NCBI GenBank assembly: GCA_028583605.1
Contig: CM053329.1
Coordinates: 11,146,501 to 11,210,500 of the forward strand
DNA: 64,000 nucleotides
Direction: 5' to 3'
From: Dastarcus helophoroides
Lineage: Eukaryota > Arthropoda > Insecta > Coleoptera > Bothrideridae
In this document: positions 10,910 through 23,809 of the stretch, piece by piece
Layout of the letters: every line of letters starts with the position of its first letter
Position numbering within the stretch: position 1 is the stretch's first letter
Notes under the pieces: model-generated
Seen by the model: only the letters and a program-made list of their open reading frames with translations
Databases searched by the model: none
Told to the model about the DNA's origin: nothing
Translations under genes and position numbers: made by a program

Positions 10910-11377
10910 CATTCTAATATTATACATAAATAAGTGAGGGTATTGAAACAAGAGGAGTGATTTTTAAGCGATAAATTTACCTTATTTTTAAATTAGTCGA
11001 AATTTCGACGTTGAAGTGAGAAATTCAAAACTAAAGGTTCAAATTTCCAGAAAAAATCGAATTTTCGATGTTACAATGAAAATGTTGGGAAAAAAATAAC
11101 ATTTTTAAGCTTAAACTGAGAAGTTTGGGGTAAAATGGAAATTTAAATTATGACACTCTGAATTTAAACGTAAAAGATTTTTAATTTCGATTTTATTTTT
11201 TTTCCCCAAAATTTCGACAATGGTAATTTTTTTTCGAACCTACGAATTTAAATTCAAAGTTTGAATATTGGAATTATATCTTTTTTAAACTTTTAGTATG
11301 GATTTATACTTTGAATATTTTTCTTTTTTTTTTTTTCTAAGTAATCAATTACAAACACAAGTTTTTCGCCCTTGATA
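10910..11377. repeat. mixed-polarity remnant of the TTTCGA array
   Basis: Short blocks of both polarities (GTCGAAATTTCGACG, TCGAATTTTCGATG). No gene seen. Confidence 0.6.
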
Positions 11378-11672
11378 AGCTTTGAATTTATTTTCAAAAT
11401 TTCGCTTAATTTTAAAATGTCAATTCCTTCATCCAATTTAAACTAAAAACTAATTTTTTTTATAAATTTCAGCGATTTTTTTCGAATTTTAATTTCCGAA
11501 ATTACCAGAGTTCATTATGCGTGAATAGTGCGGTATATGGAAAAACTAAGGAGAATTTTCACTTTGACATTATGTATGTTGCTTATCATTAGTTTTAGGG
11601 TTGACAAATTGTAATATTGGTTGCAAAAACCCCTTAAAATGCTTGTATGTGAAACACTACACGCGAATAGTT
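11378..11672 (-). repeat. right arm of long inverted repeat in the intron
   Basis: Reverse-complement partner of 2675-2970; its outer end reads ...CACTACACGCGAATAGTT. The pair could be the terminal inverted repeats of a roughly 9-kb element now filled with satellite, or a large inverted duplication. No matching short target duplication is visible just outside the arms (ACTA on the left, CCGA on the right). Confidence 0.85.
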
Positions 11673-11807
11673 CCGATCAACATCCACTGTGTTATGCCAT
11701 GTAAATCTGAACATTTTAGATAATCCAAATATGTAGCAAAACTTCTCATTAACGCTCAATAAATATTGTGTGAAAATGAAATAAACAAATTAATTTCTCA
11801 ATCTACT

Positions 11808-12207
11808 ACCACAAAATAAGTAACAACCAGAAAGTTAACTCTCGCCTTATAACTTTGAATTCGACAACCTCTAATTGCAAATTGTTATAAACCGCTTTTT
11901 TACATAGGCGTACCGCACATTATTTCAATTATTGTGTTTTGATAATGTTTGACTACTTCTAGGAATTTCTTTCAAGAATGAAATCCTACACTAACACTGG
12001 TAAAACGAAATATGATACTTCGATTCTAAAGAAAAGTGTCCAAGAGTTGGATATATAACCGAACTCGATTCCTTTAAAATCTCAGACCTTGCCATCTCTA
12101 CTGCACTGGCACTTTTAACATAGACGGACTCGAAGGTCACGGGACTCAAATGGTCACGTGATGAGACCTAGCCTTCTGGTTGATATTTATTTTGTGCTAA
12201 TATCGTT
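11808..12207 (+). repeat. dispersed duplicate, copy A (upstream of exon 2)
   Basis: This 400-bp stretch is similar to 60188-60608 in the same orientation. Shared blocks include CCAGAAAGTTAACTCT, CTTTTTTACATAGGCG, ATTATTTCAATTATT, AAAATCTC.GACCTT, ACATAGACGG.CTCGAA and CTTCTGGTTG. It ends about 130 bases before the pacifastin exon 2 acceptor, so it may be a genomic duplication of this locus or a transposon not recognised here. Confidence 0.75.
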
Positions 12208-12337
12208 GAAAGGGGTGACCCAATGGGAAGGTCTATTGCATTGTTGTTTTGACACATTCCTTGTTATGAATATTGCAAATTACCTAGGATAAAAGAAAAA
12301 AAAAACAATTTAATAAAAGAAATTTTGTATTTTGCAG

Positions 12338-12444
12338 TACCATGTCATACACCTGGAGAAAATTTTGTAAATAAATGCCATCAGAAGTGCTATTGTAACG
12401 AAAATAGTATATCAGTCTGCCCTAATGTTACTGGATGTTATTGA
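12338..12444 (+). CDS. secreted pacifastin-like peptide, exon 2 (Cys-rich domain)
   Basis: The exon follows a TTTTGTATTTTGCAG acceptor and ends in TGA at 12442-12444. It encodes the mature peptide, with six cysteines at residues 30, 41, 45, 47, 55 and 61 of the precursor: C-x10-C-x3-C-x-C-x7-C-x5-C. The opening C-x-TPGENF and the central CYC resemble the pacifastin light-chain inhibitor domain (C-x9-12-C-N-x-C-x-C-...-C-x3-4-C), small arthropod serine-protease inhibitors also found in hymenopteran venoms. The spacing differs: x3 instead of x2 between Cys2 and Cys3, no Asn after Cys2, and x5 before Cys6. It may be a divergent member or another disulfide-rich secreted peptide such as a venom or antimicrobial peptide. 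The function is inference; the secreted Cys-rich structure is seen. Confidence 0.75.
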
Positions 12445-12495
12445 CCAAAAATTTTGTTTTATATTTGAACATGAATAGAAATGTAACTCTATAAA

Positions 12496-12501
12496 AATAA
12501 A
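12496..12501 (+). terminator. poly(A) signal AATAAA for pacifastin-like gene
   Basis: AATAAA lies 52 bases after the stop codon at 12444, a normal distance for a short 3' untranslated region. A second ATAAATAA overlaps it. It could be chance in AT-rich DNA. Confidence 0.45.
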
Positions 12502-12519
12502 TAATCGTTATAATATTTT

Positions 12520-14030
12520 CCTTTTTTTTAAATACTTCCATCTTTTTCACAAATCTCTATATTTTTTGGGGTCGTTATTGTAAGTTAAGACCCCATGTAA
12601 AATAAGAATTTATAAAAATAATCAAAATGTATTTTAAGAAAATTTGGTCTCAGTTTGAAATTTAAAAAAAAAATTAAAATTTGAACGTAAGAGTCTGAAT
12701 TTCGACACAAAATAAAGGTCCTAGAAAGCTAGCTGAGTTTCAGAAAAAAAGAAAAAACTTAAGATGTTAACACGGAATTTTAAGAAAATAAGTAGAAATT
12801 TCGAGAACACACTAAAATTTTAAGACAATTCAATTTTTACCGGGAATGTAGAATTATGTATTTTGAAAATTTCGACATTTTAAAATATCAACTTTTTTCA
12901 GAAGGTCGACATTTTGGGTTTTTTTGACCATGTTTTTAAAAATTTGTCGACATTTTCTTATTCAACTCCCAAACATGTAAGCTTTTTCGAAATTTTGGCC
13001 TAAGTTGGAAAATTTCGACATTTTCCAAGATTTTAACCTTTTTTGAAAATTTCAGTTTTTAAATAATGATTTTTGGGTACATTTTAATTTTCTTTCTTGG
13101 AATCGAAGACAGATTAAAAAAAATCGTTACTTTCAGAAAGTCGAAAAGAAAAGCAGAAATTTTGAAAAAAAAAAGTAGAATTTAGAATGGAAATGTTTTA
13201 TAAAAATCAAATTTAAAAACAGTCAGGTTTGCAAAAAAGTTGAAATTTCGAGTCAAAATTTTAAAAAACGTTCCTAAAAGTTTTATAACAAGATGGGAAT
13301 TTTGAAAAAGGGTCAACATTTTCAAAAACATGGTCAAAAAAACACCAAAATAAAGTCAAAATATTTAAAATTTAAGCTAATGAAAGGCAAATTTTCAAAA
13401 AAGAAATTTTTTAACACAAACAGAAATTATCATAAAAAGTTTCCAAGAAAGAAAATCAAAATGTACCCAAAAATCATTATTTAAGAACTGGAACTTTCAA
13501 AAAAGGTTTAAATCTTGGAAGAAGTCGAAATTTTCCAAATTAGGCCAAAAAAAAGCTTAAATGTTTGGAAGTCGAATAAGAAAATGTCGACAAATTTTTA
13601 AAAACATTGTCAAAAAAACCCAAAATGTCGACCTTCTGAAAAAAGTTGATATTTTAAAATGTCGACATTTTCAAAATACATAATTCTACATTCCCGGTAA
13701 AAATCGAATTGTCTTAAAATTTCAAGCTTTTTCGAAATTTTGGCCTAATTTGGAAAATTTCGACTTTATCCAAGATTTTTACCTTTTTTGAAAATTCCAG
13801 TTTTTAAAAAATGATTTTTGGGTACATTTTGATTTTCTTTCTTGGAAACTTTTTAAAGAAATTTCTGTTTGTGTTAAAAAATTTCTTTTTTGAAAATTTG
13901 CATTTCAATAATTTAAATTTTAAATGTTTTGACTATTTCGGAGTTTTTTGTTTGAAACTTATTTGGGTTTTTATCACATTTTTGACATGTTGACCCTTTT
14001 TCAAAATTCCCATCTTGTTATTGAAAATTT
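12520..14030. repeat. TTTCGA array folded into inverted duplications
   Basis: This block mixes polarities because it is made of nested copies. 12830-13110 recurs inverted at 13440-13700, and part of it recurs in direct orientation at 13715-13860. 13100-13560 is the left arm of a foldback whose right arm runs 13724-14030 and, beyond the LTR element, 25553-25740. Markers: GATTTTTGGGTACATTTT, TTTCTTTCTTGGAA, CTGTTTGTGTTAAAAAATTT and their reverse complements. Confidence 0.8.
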
Positions 14031-15765
14031 TGTTACGGAATTTTTCCCCAGTGAAGGAAGGGTGGCTTAGTATTTATAATTTCCAAGAAATTCTTCTAAG
14101 TGCCACTATCAAGCTATGAAATAATTTCCTTCACTATCGCCGGCTAGCGTTGGGGAAAGAGCAAGAGCCTCTTCTTGTTTCAGGCTGGGAGTCGTACACC
14201 CCTGTGAGGACCCCTCGTTTGGGCCGATGTGATAATCAAGGGAGTGGAAAACTTTTCAAAAATTGCCAAGTCCGGAACTCGGGAGTGAAAATATTTCTAA
14301 GTCCCAGATTCCGCGTAAATAGAATTAAGTTTGGTAATTGCGCGGCACGACGGCTAAAGAATACCAAAAAGGGGCGCCAGGTGATTTTGAATCACGCAAT
14401 ATACCTAAGGAGACGTCGAAAAATCACCAAAAGATACTCAACCACGGAAGCTGGACAATTTACTCCTAGATGGCGTAGTTCTCGTCCTTGTTGCCACTCT
14501 CTCTGGGACCTACCTTACTGAGAGTGTTGCTATCTATGTTCTAACCTTACAATTTAGACAGACAGGAAAATACTTTCTCGAAGCAATAAAACAAAATATT
14601 TCAAAGGGCAGAATAGGTTCTAATGTACGCACGATATTTTTACAGTTTATAATGTACGCACTTAATGTACGTGTGTCTTCCACTACTTATTTATTCTGGT
14701 CTTAAACTACGGACACAATTTGTTGGAAGGAAAGTGCGCACTTTGTTCCGTACAGCTGATTACAAAAGTTGGTAACCGTTCCCTTTAATATATATTTCCT
14801 ATCTTAACGTTATCGCAAATTTTAAGATTCCTGTCTCGTTTCAGCAATAAATAGAGCGGGGGAAAATTATCAAATTATTAAGCTATCGAAATTCAGGCAC
14901 TAGGGTTCAAAAGTCAGACCCGAGGATATAAATATCGGGTAAGATAACTACAAACGAGCAGGTAAAAGAAAGGCTAATTTAATTAATTTAAAACTTAGAA
15001 TCCAAAAGAAAAAGAATTTAATGAGACAACTGGGAAAATTGACACAAAGAAAAAAAACACAATCTACGTAAGTAACCGAAAATGGGCTGTATGTTAAAAC
15101 AAAAATTCAAAAAGAAACGGTACTATAATTTAGGTTGTCAGCCAAACAGCTGATATCTCTAGGGTTGGGACAATCCCCAAATAAGAATATAAAAAGGGGT
15201 ACTTATGTGCTTGTCATGAAGGGTCCCAGGTCGAGAGGGATGCTGAGACTTCGTGTAGCGATTGGATCGTTGACACAACTCCCTTCAATGAAGTCCTCGA
15301 AGCCCACTCCAGAAGACGATGACCACTCCTTCGGACCTCCTTGTGTCCCTTTTCAGGTCCTGCTTGACCGATCCCGTCAAGGATCCCAACCAAACAAAAA
15401 GAGCCTTGGTTATTAGTCGGCTCTGCCGCGTGCTTGGGAAGCACCTTCCTCCTTATTCCCGAAAAACCGGAACCATCTGAGGTTTTCGTCCTAACTCGGT
15501 AACACCAGGAAATACAATCGCCCCAGACGGTCCGAAGATGGGTTACATTAAATCCCTTTCCGGAAAAGCAACCAAGATGCACTTGGAAAATCCCGTAACC
15601 TCACCTTGAGAAGGATGACACCCAAGTGAACGACAAGAGAGAAGATGGCCGATTTCCCCCACACCAAGACTGACAGAAGATATGCCAGCACTTATCAAAC
15701 CAACCAATGTAGGTTTGGTGGCCTAGCCACACGCCCTATTTCTAACGGAAATTTAAACCGTAACA
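14031..15765 (-). repeat. LTR 1 (3' LTR of left unit)
   Basis: 1735 bp with perfect 8-bp inverted tips. The 123-codon plus frame (14150-14521), the 93-codon plus frame and the 122-codon minus frame in it recur in all three LTRs and resemble no known protein, so they are treated as non-coding. TATAAAAAGG at about 15189 is a good TATA match, but on the plus strand, antisense to the element. Confidence 0.95.
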
Positions 15766-15778
15766 CTCCCCCCCTACT
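15766..15778 (-). other. polypurine tract, unit 1
   Basis: On the minus strand AGTAGGGGGGGAG directly precedes the TGTTACGG start of LTR1. This is the expected place of the plus-strand primer. Confidence 0.8.
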
Positions 15779-18700
15779 AGGAAGAGGAAAAGCTCCCAGC
15801 TTTTCCGAATGGAGTAAGCTGGAATCGAAGAAAAAATAAAAAAGAACCAGAAAACCATATATGTAACACGCTAAATATTCAGAACACCATTACGACGCTC
15901 GAATCCAAATACATAAATAATTAAATAAATAAATAACAACCAAAACAAAACAACACTACAAAGTCTAATGTCCAAGGCTTGCTACAGCAGCCTTGACTAA
16001 AACGAACTCTCGTTGCTAGACCGAGAGGTATCTAAACTTACGACCTTTTTTTTTTTTCAACTATAAATCTCACAGCTCAAAATTTCAGCCTTTATCTAAA
16101 AATACAAAGCGACAGCAGACTGAACAAACGAGATCAAACCATACCAAATAACCATACTCAAGGAGTAATGACAACCACTTTATGGATAGACCCCTAAAAG
16201 AAGATATACCCCAAATTTAAAGTAGGAACCAAGAAACGAACCCACGATATACGGAATTAACAAAAGGAAGAAAATCAAAATCATTACCAGAATTTCAAAA
16301 TTTACTACATGGGCTAAACGGAAAAAAATTCATAATTATATCATTAACATATCTCAAAAACTCATAGACTTTGACCAAGTCAACATGAAGAAGAAAACCA
16401 AACATACAACTAACAATACGGGATCTAGAATGTCCCAAGTATTGAATGAGGGATTTCAAATATCTAATAATACTCAAGACTGTAAATCTCAAAAACTCAC
16501 TACTAATAAATCACGATAATTAATCCAAACCTAAAACCAAGAAACCGACTTTAAGAACTCACTGCTACATATCTCATTAAATGACTATAGCGGTACCAAA
16601 ATATAGATAAAAGGAAAAAAAACTACAATCAATTCACAAGACTGATGATGTGGCCAAAGATATCTCAAGTAGACCCTATTCGGATTAAACGCTAATATCC
16701 ATCAACGCATATCCTAAAATCCGTTGTCCTCCAAATAAAATCTAATGTGAAATATAGGCGTGCCAAACCACCGTGCTAGTCGATATGCCCTCAAATCAAA
16801 AACGATGCCTAGCATCAAACATATCACTAGCTCAGTGCAAATAAGGATACCCAACTATAAGCACCGCCAGGACAAAATACAACACTAACTGAAAAGTAAA
16901 CACAAGGTCTACCAACTAAACCGCTTAAAAAAAAAAGATTCAAATAAAATTATGAAAACCAACTACTAATCCCTCAAACGACGAAAAATGAGAAGAGGAA
17001 ATAAAAGAGAAGAAAAATGGAAGGAAAAAGAAGCAGAAGAACCACTCTCCAAATTAGGCACGCTTATCAATGGGTCCACCAAAATCCAGAAACCAAACGA
17101 CAAAACCAAAAACCCAAAACTTCAAAAGTCTAACATTCGAGACCTACTTCCACTGACTCGCCAAATCCAACCAAACGTTGCGTAAACATACGAGCTCAGC
17201 TTCAAGTATCTCGACAAAACCAACACGAAGTTGACAGACCAGAAGTATCAAAAACCACAAGGGAGCTAAACTCCAAAACGACCCAAACGGTCAAACCACA
17301 ATATCTCATAAAACTCTCAAAACCAAACGACTCAGCCTTCATACCAAATCCAAAAACGATGACAGGCTGAGACCACATCATACCTAACCAACTATACTCG
17401 AACTATATACAAGACCGATAAAAGCAGACCCAAAAATAAAAGAAACCTAATAAGGAACAGCAGCGAAAAGTATTAGATCCACTAATAAATACATCCAACT
17501 GGCAAAAGTGGACAAGATCCAACAAAGAAATACAAAAGCTAAACGATACTCAACAACCTAATCAAACACTGACCAAAGCAGTCTCAAGAAAATACTAACC
17601 AACCACAATCTGCAAAGGAAGGGCAGAACTAAATAAGAATAAATTAACCAAAAACGAAAGCAGACGAGAAAGCAGAATAAATCTAAAGAAAATCAAAAAG
17701 CTGAACAAGATCAAGCAAAAGGTACCACAACTGGCTTAGGTAGCCAAACCAAAAAGAAAGGGAACTAACTTCCCCGAACAAGGACTAAATCCAAAAGGTA
17801 CCAAAATTCTTAACGTCTTAACAAAGTCCAAAAAGGTCTAAACGGTAATCGAAATCAATTCAAAAGCAACAGAAAAGAAGTTAACCAACCAACGATAACT
17901 AAGATCTCAAGAGGCAGATACAATACTAAATCAGATCAAGTCAGCTTAAGAAGAAAGGACAGGAAAAAAAAAAGAATAAAGTTCACAACATCTCGACAAG
18001 GTCAAAAATTACTAAACAACTTTAAGGTAATCCAAATCCAAAAAGAAAGATGAAATCTAAACAACCATAATGTATCAAAGTCTAAAGAAAACCAATACGG
18101 TACTAAATCCAATTCAAAATAATCCACAAAGAGAAAACATAGACTACATAGCATCTCAACTCTCCTGTTGACTTCCAAGAAGTTTCCCCAAGTAACAATA
18201 AGCTAAAATCTCCAATAACTATCTAAATACTCAATATTAAATTTAATTTCCTAAGTTTCAAAAATTAATTGAACTGAAAAGATACTAATGTTGAACTACA
18301 GCTGTTAAATAAAAACAAAATAAATACCAACTTACTTTCAAGTCATGAATTCACTTTCAATCAAGGAAAACTTTCCAAACAAATCCTACCGTCTTAGCTC
18401 CAAAATCCAAACCAAAAGTTTGTACTACTAAACTGGCTAAACCACCACAAAAAAACTCTAAAGAGCTAAACGGTAACAACTATGGTTCTCTTAACACTAT
18501 AAAACCAGGCTAAACCTGTAATGACCAAGTCCTAATCATAAACCACTAACGAACTCAAATCAAAAATTGATTAAGAGACACCAATACTTCAAACCAAAGT
18601 CAAAAAGTGAATACTCAGTTTAAAAGTTTAAGTCAATATTTATTTAATAAGTATCAAAAACTACTATTCCAAATTAATTATAAAATCCAAAATCTTCAAA

Positions 18701-18901
18701 GTCAAAATCAACAAAGTTGAAAACTAATACGTGAGCTTGCAATAATCAGTCCAAAAGGAAAATCCAAATCAAAAAAAAATGCAAGTCACCAAATCAATTA
18801 ACTATTACCAAAAAAAATCAAACAAAGTTAAATAGGGAATACTAAATGCAAAGTCAAGCCACGAAAAAAAAAAAAATTATCACACCAGCTTATAAAAAAG
18901 A

Positions 18902-18920
18902 GGCCCCACGTTGGGCGCCA
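18902..18920 (-). other. tRNA primer-binding site, unit 1
   Basis: On the minus strand TGGCGCCCAACGTGGGGCC lies 9 bases inside the end of LTR2. It is a PBS of tRNA-Lys type, as in many Ty3-like elements, and it sets the orientation of the element. Confidence 0.85.
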
Positions 18921-18929
18921 AATAATTAC

Positions 18930-20665
18930 TGTTACGGAATTTTTCCCCAGTGAAGGAAGGGTGGCTTAGTATTTATAATTTCCAAGAAATTCTTCTAAGT
19001 GCCACTATCAAGCTATGAAATAATTTCCTTCACTATCGCCGGCTAGCGTTGGGGAAAGAGCAAGAGCCTCTTCTTGTTTCAGGCTGGGAGTCGTACACCC
19101 CTGTGAGGACCCCTCGTTTGGGCCGATGTGATAATCAAGGGAGTGGAAAACTTTTCAAAAATTGCCAAGTCCGGAACTCGGGAGTGAAAATATTTCTAAG
19201 TCCCAGATTCCGCGTAAATAGAATTAAGTTTGGTAATTGCGCGGCACGACGGCTAAAGAATACCAAAAAGGGGCGCCAGGTGATTTTGAATCACGCAATA
19301 TACCTAAGGAGACGTCGAAAAATCACCAAAAGATACTCAACCACGGAAGCTGGACAATTTACTCCTAGATGGCGTAGTTCTCGTCCTTGTTGCCACTCTC
19401 TCTGGGACCTACCTTACTGAGAGTGTTGCTATCTATGTTCTAACCTTACAATTTAGACAGACAGGAAAATACTTTCTCGAAGCAATAAAACAAAATATTT
19501 CAAAGGGCAGAATAGGTTCTAATGTACGCACGATATTTTTACAGTTTATAATGTACGCACTTAATGTACGTGTGTCTTCCACTACTTATTTATTCTGGTC
19601 TTAAACTACGGACACAATTTGTTGGAAGGAAAGTGCGCACTTTGTTCCGTACAGCTGATTACAAAAGTTGGTAACCGTTCCCTTTAATATATATTTCCTA
19701 TCTTAACGTTATCGCAAATTTTAAGATTCCTGTCTCGTTTCAGCAATAAATAGAGCGGGGGAAAATTATCAAATTATTAAGCTATCGAAATTCAGGCACT
19801 AGGGTTCAAAAGTCAGACCCGAGGATATAAATATCGGGTAAGATAACTACAAACGAGCAGGTAAAAGAAAGGCTAATTTAATTAATTTAAAACTTAGAAT
19901 CCAAAAGAAAAAGAATTTAATGAGACAACTGGGAAAATTGACACAAAGAAAAAAAAACACAATCTACGTAAGTAACCGAAAATGGGCTGTATGTTAAAAC
20001 AAAAATTCAAAAAGAAACGGTACTATAATTTAGGTTGTCAGCCAAACAGCTGATATCTCTAGGGTTGGGACAATCCCCAAATAAGAATATAAAAAGGGGT
20101 ACTTATGTGCTTGTCATGAAGGGTCCCAGGTCGAGAGGGATGCTGAGACTTCGTGTAGCGATTGGATCGTTGACACAACTCCCTTCAATGAAGTCCTCGA
20201 AGCCCACTCCAGAAGACGATGACCACTCCTTCGGACCTCCTTGTGTCCCTTTTCAGGTCCTGCTTGACCGATCCCGTCAAGGATCCCAACCAAACAAAAA
20301 GAGCCTTGGTTATTAGTCGGCTCTGCCGCGTGCTTGGGAAGCACCTTCCTCCTTATTCCCGAAAAACCGGAACCATCTGAGGTTTTCGTCCTAACTCGGT
20401 AACACCAGGAAATACAATCGCCCCAGACGGTCCGAAGATGGGTTACATTAAATCCCTTTCCGGAAAAGCAACCAAGATGCACTTGGAAAATCCCGTAACC
20501 TCACCTTGAGAAGGATGACACCCAAGTGAACGACAAGAGAGAAGATGGCCGATTTCCCCCACACCAAGACTGACAGAAGATATGCCAGCACTTATCAAAC
20601 CAACCAATGTATGTTTGGTGGCCTAGCCACACGCCCTATTTCTAACGGAAATTTAAACCGTAACA
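18930..20665 (-). repeat. LTR 2 (shared central LTR)
   Basis: 1736 bp. It serves as 5' LTR of the left unit and 3' LTR of the right unit. Identical by eye to LTR3. Confidence 0.95.
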
Positions 20666-20678
20666 CTCCCCCCCTACT
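20666..20678 (-). other. polypurine tract, unit 2
   Basis: Same AGTAGGGGGGGAG tract, directly before LTR2 in the sense direction. Confidence 0.8.
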
Positions 20679-23600
20679 AGGAAGAGGAAAAGCTCCCAGC
20701 TTTTCCGAATGGAGTAAGCTGGAATCGAGAAAAAAAAAAGAACCAGAAAACCATATATGTAACACGCTAAATATTCAGAACACCATTACAACGCTCGAAT
20801 CAAAATACATAAATAATTAAATAAATAAATAACAACCAAAACAAAACAACACTACAAAGTCTAATGTCCAAGGCTTGCTACAGCAGCCTTGACTAAAACG
20901 AACTCTCGTTGCTAGACCGAGAGCTATCTAAACTTACGACCTTTTTTTTTCAACTATAAATCTCACAGCTTAAAATTTCAGCCTTTATCTAAAAATACAA
21001 AGCGACAGCAGACTGAACAAACGAGATCAAACCATACCAAATAACCATACTCAAGGAGTAATGACAACCACTTTATGGATAGACCCCTGAAAGAAGATAT
21101 ACCCCAAATTTAAAGTAGGAACCAAGAAACGAACCCACGATATACGGAATTAACAAAAGGAAGAAAATCAAAATCATTACCAGAATTTCAAAATTTACTA
21201 CATGGGCTAAACGGGAAAAATTCATAATTATATCATTAACATATCTCAAAAACTCATAGACTTTGACCAAGTCAACATGAAGAAGAAAACCAAACATACA
21301 ACTAACAATACGGGATCTAGAATGTCCCAAGTATTGAATGAGGGATTTCAAATATCTAATAATACTCAAGACTGTAAATCTCAAAAACTCACTACTAATA
21401 AATCACGATAATTAATCCAAACCTAAAACCAAGAAACCGACTTTAAGAACTCACTGCTACATATCTCATTAAATGACTATAGCGGTACCAAAATATAGAT
21501 AAAAGGAAAAAAAACTACAATCAATTCACAAGACTGATGATGTGGCCAAAGATATCTCAAGTAGACCCTATTCGGATTAAACGCTAATATCCATCAACGC
21601 ATATCCTAAAATCCGTTGTCCTCCAAATAAAATCTAATGTGAAATATAGGCGTGCCAAACCACCGTGCTAGTCGATATGCCCTCAAATCAAAAACGATGC
21701 CTAGCATCAAACATATCACTAGCTCAGTGCAAATAAGGATACCCAACTATAAGCACCGCCAGGACAAAATACAACACTAACTGAAAAGTAAACACAAGGT
21801 CTACCAACTAAACCGCTTAAAAAAAAAAGATTCAAATAAAATTATGAAAACCAACTACTAATCCCTCAAACGACGAAAAATGAGAAGAGGAAATAAAAGA
21901 GAAGAAAAATGGAAGGAAAAAGAAGCAGAAGAACCACTCTCCAAATTAGGCACGCTTATCAATGGGTCCACCAAAATCCAGAAACCAAACGACAAAACCA
22001 AAAACCCAAAACTTCAAAAGTCTAACATTCGAGACCTACTTCCACTGACTCGCCAAATCCAACCAAACGTTGCGTAAACATACGAGCTCAGCTTCAAGTA
22101 TCTCGACAAAACCAACACGAAGTTGACAGACCAGAAGTATCAAAAACCACAAGGGAGCTAAACTCCAAAACGACCCAAACGGTCAAACCACAATATCTCA
22201 TAAAACTCTCAAAACCAAACGACTCAGCCTTCATACCAAATCCAAAAACGATGACAGGCTGAGACCACATCATACCTAACCAACTATACTCGAACTATAT
22301 ACAAGACCGATAAAAGCAGACCCAAAAATAAAAGAAACCTAATAAGGAACAGCAGCGAAAAGTATTAGATCCACTAATAAATACATCCAACTGGCAAAAG
22401 TGGACAAGATCCAACAAAGAAATACAAAAGCTAAACGATACTCAACAACCTAATCAAACACTGACCAAAGCAGTCTCAAGAAAATACTAACCAACCACAA
22501 TCTGCAAAGGAAGGGCAGAACTAAATAAGAATAAATTAACCAAAAACGAAAGCAGACGAGAAAGCAGAATAAATCTAAAGAAAATCAAAAAGCTGAACAA
22601 GATCAAGCAAAAGGTACCACAACTGGCTTAGGTAGCCAAACCAAAAAGAAAGGGAACTAACTTCCCCGAACAAGGACTAAATCCAAAAGGTACCAAAATT
22701 CTTAACGTCTTAACAAAGTCCAAAAAGGTCTAAACGGTAATCGAAATCAATTCAAAAGCAACAGAAAAGAAGTTAACCAACCAACGATAACTAAGATCTC
22801 AAGAGGCAGATACAATACTAAATCAGATCAAGTCAGCTTAAGAAGAAAGGACAGGAAAAAAAAAGAATAAAGTTCACAACATCTCGACAAGGTCAAAAAT
22901 CACTAAACAACTTTAAGGTAATCCAAATCCACAAAGAAAGATGAAATCTAAACAACCATAATGTATCAAAGTCTAAAGAAAACCAATACGGTACTAAATC
23001 CAATTCAAAATAATCCACAAAGAGAAAACATAGACTACATAGCATCTCAACTCTCCTGTTGACTTCCAAGAAGTTTCCCCAAGTAACAATAAGCTAAAAT
23101 CTCCAATAACTATCTAAATACTCAATATTAAATTTAATTTCCTAAGTTTCAAAAATTAATTGAACTGAAAAGATACTAATGTTGAACTACAGCTGTTAAA
23201 TAAAAACAAAATAAATACCAACTTACTTTCAAGTCATGAATTCACTTTCAATCAAGGAAAACTTTCCAAACAAATCCTACCGTCTTAGCTCCAAAATCCA
23301 AACCAAAAGTTTGTACTACTAAACTGGCTAAACCACCACAAAAAAACTCTAAAGAGCTAAACGGTAACAACTATGGTTCTCTTAACACTATAAAACCAGG
23401 CTAAACCTGTAATGACCAAGTCCTAATCATAAACCACTAACGAACTCAAATCAAAAATTGATTAAGAGACACCAATACTTCAAACCAAAGTCAAAAAGTG
23501 AATACTCAGTTTAAAAGTTTAAGTCAATATTTATTTAATAAGTATCAAAAACTACTATTCCAAATTAATTATAAAATCCAAAATCTTCAAAGTCAAAATC

Positions 23601-23790
23601 AACAAAGTTCAAAACTAATACGTGAGCTTGCAATAATCAGTCCAAAAGGAAAATCCAAATCAAAAAAAATGCAAGTCACCAAATCAATTAACTATTACCA
23701 AAAAAATCAAACAAAGTTAAATAGGGAATACTAAATGCAAAGTCAAGCCACGAAAAAAAAAAAAATTATCACACCAGCTTATAAAAAAGA

Positions 23791-23809
23791 GGCCCCACGT
23801 TGGGCGCCA
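23791..23809 (-). other. tRNA primer-binding site, unit 2
   Basis: Same PBS as in unit 1, 7 bases inside the end of LTR3. Confidence 0.85.

Larger units (their letters stand above)
15766..18929 (-). other. internal region, unit 1, no coding capacity
   Basis: 3164 bp with strong strand bias: the plus strand is rich in A and C and poor in G and T, so the sense strand is T/G-rich. It has no gag or pol frame and no zinc-knuckle or protease motif in the sense frames examined. It differs from unit 2 by small indels and scattered substitutions (for example in the A-run near 15830 and one base near 18719). Confidence 0.85.

Noticed and set aside
14150..14521. 123-codon plus frame in each LTR (also 93-codon plus and 122-codon minus frames)
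   Set aside because: All three recur only because the LTR is repeated. They overlap each other on both strands, the plus frames are antisense to the element, and none shows a known domain.
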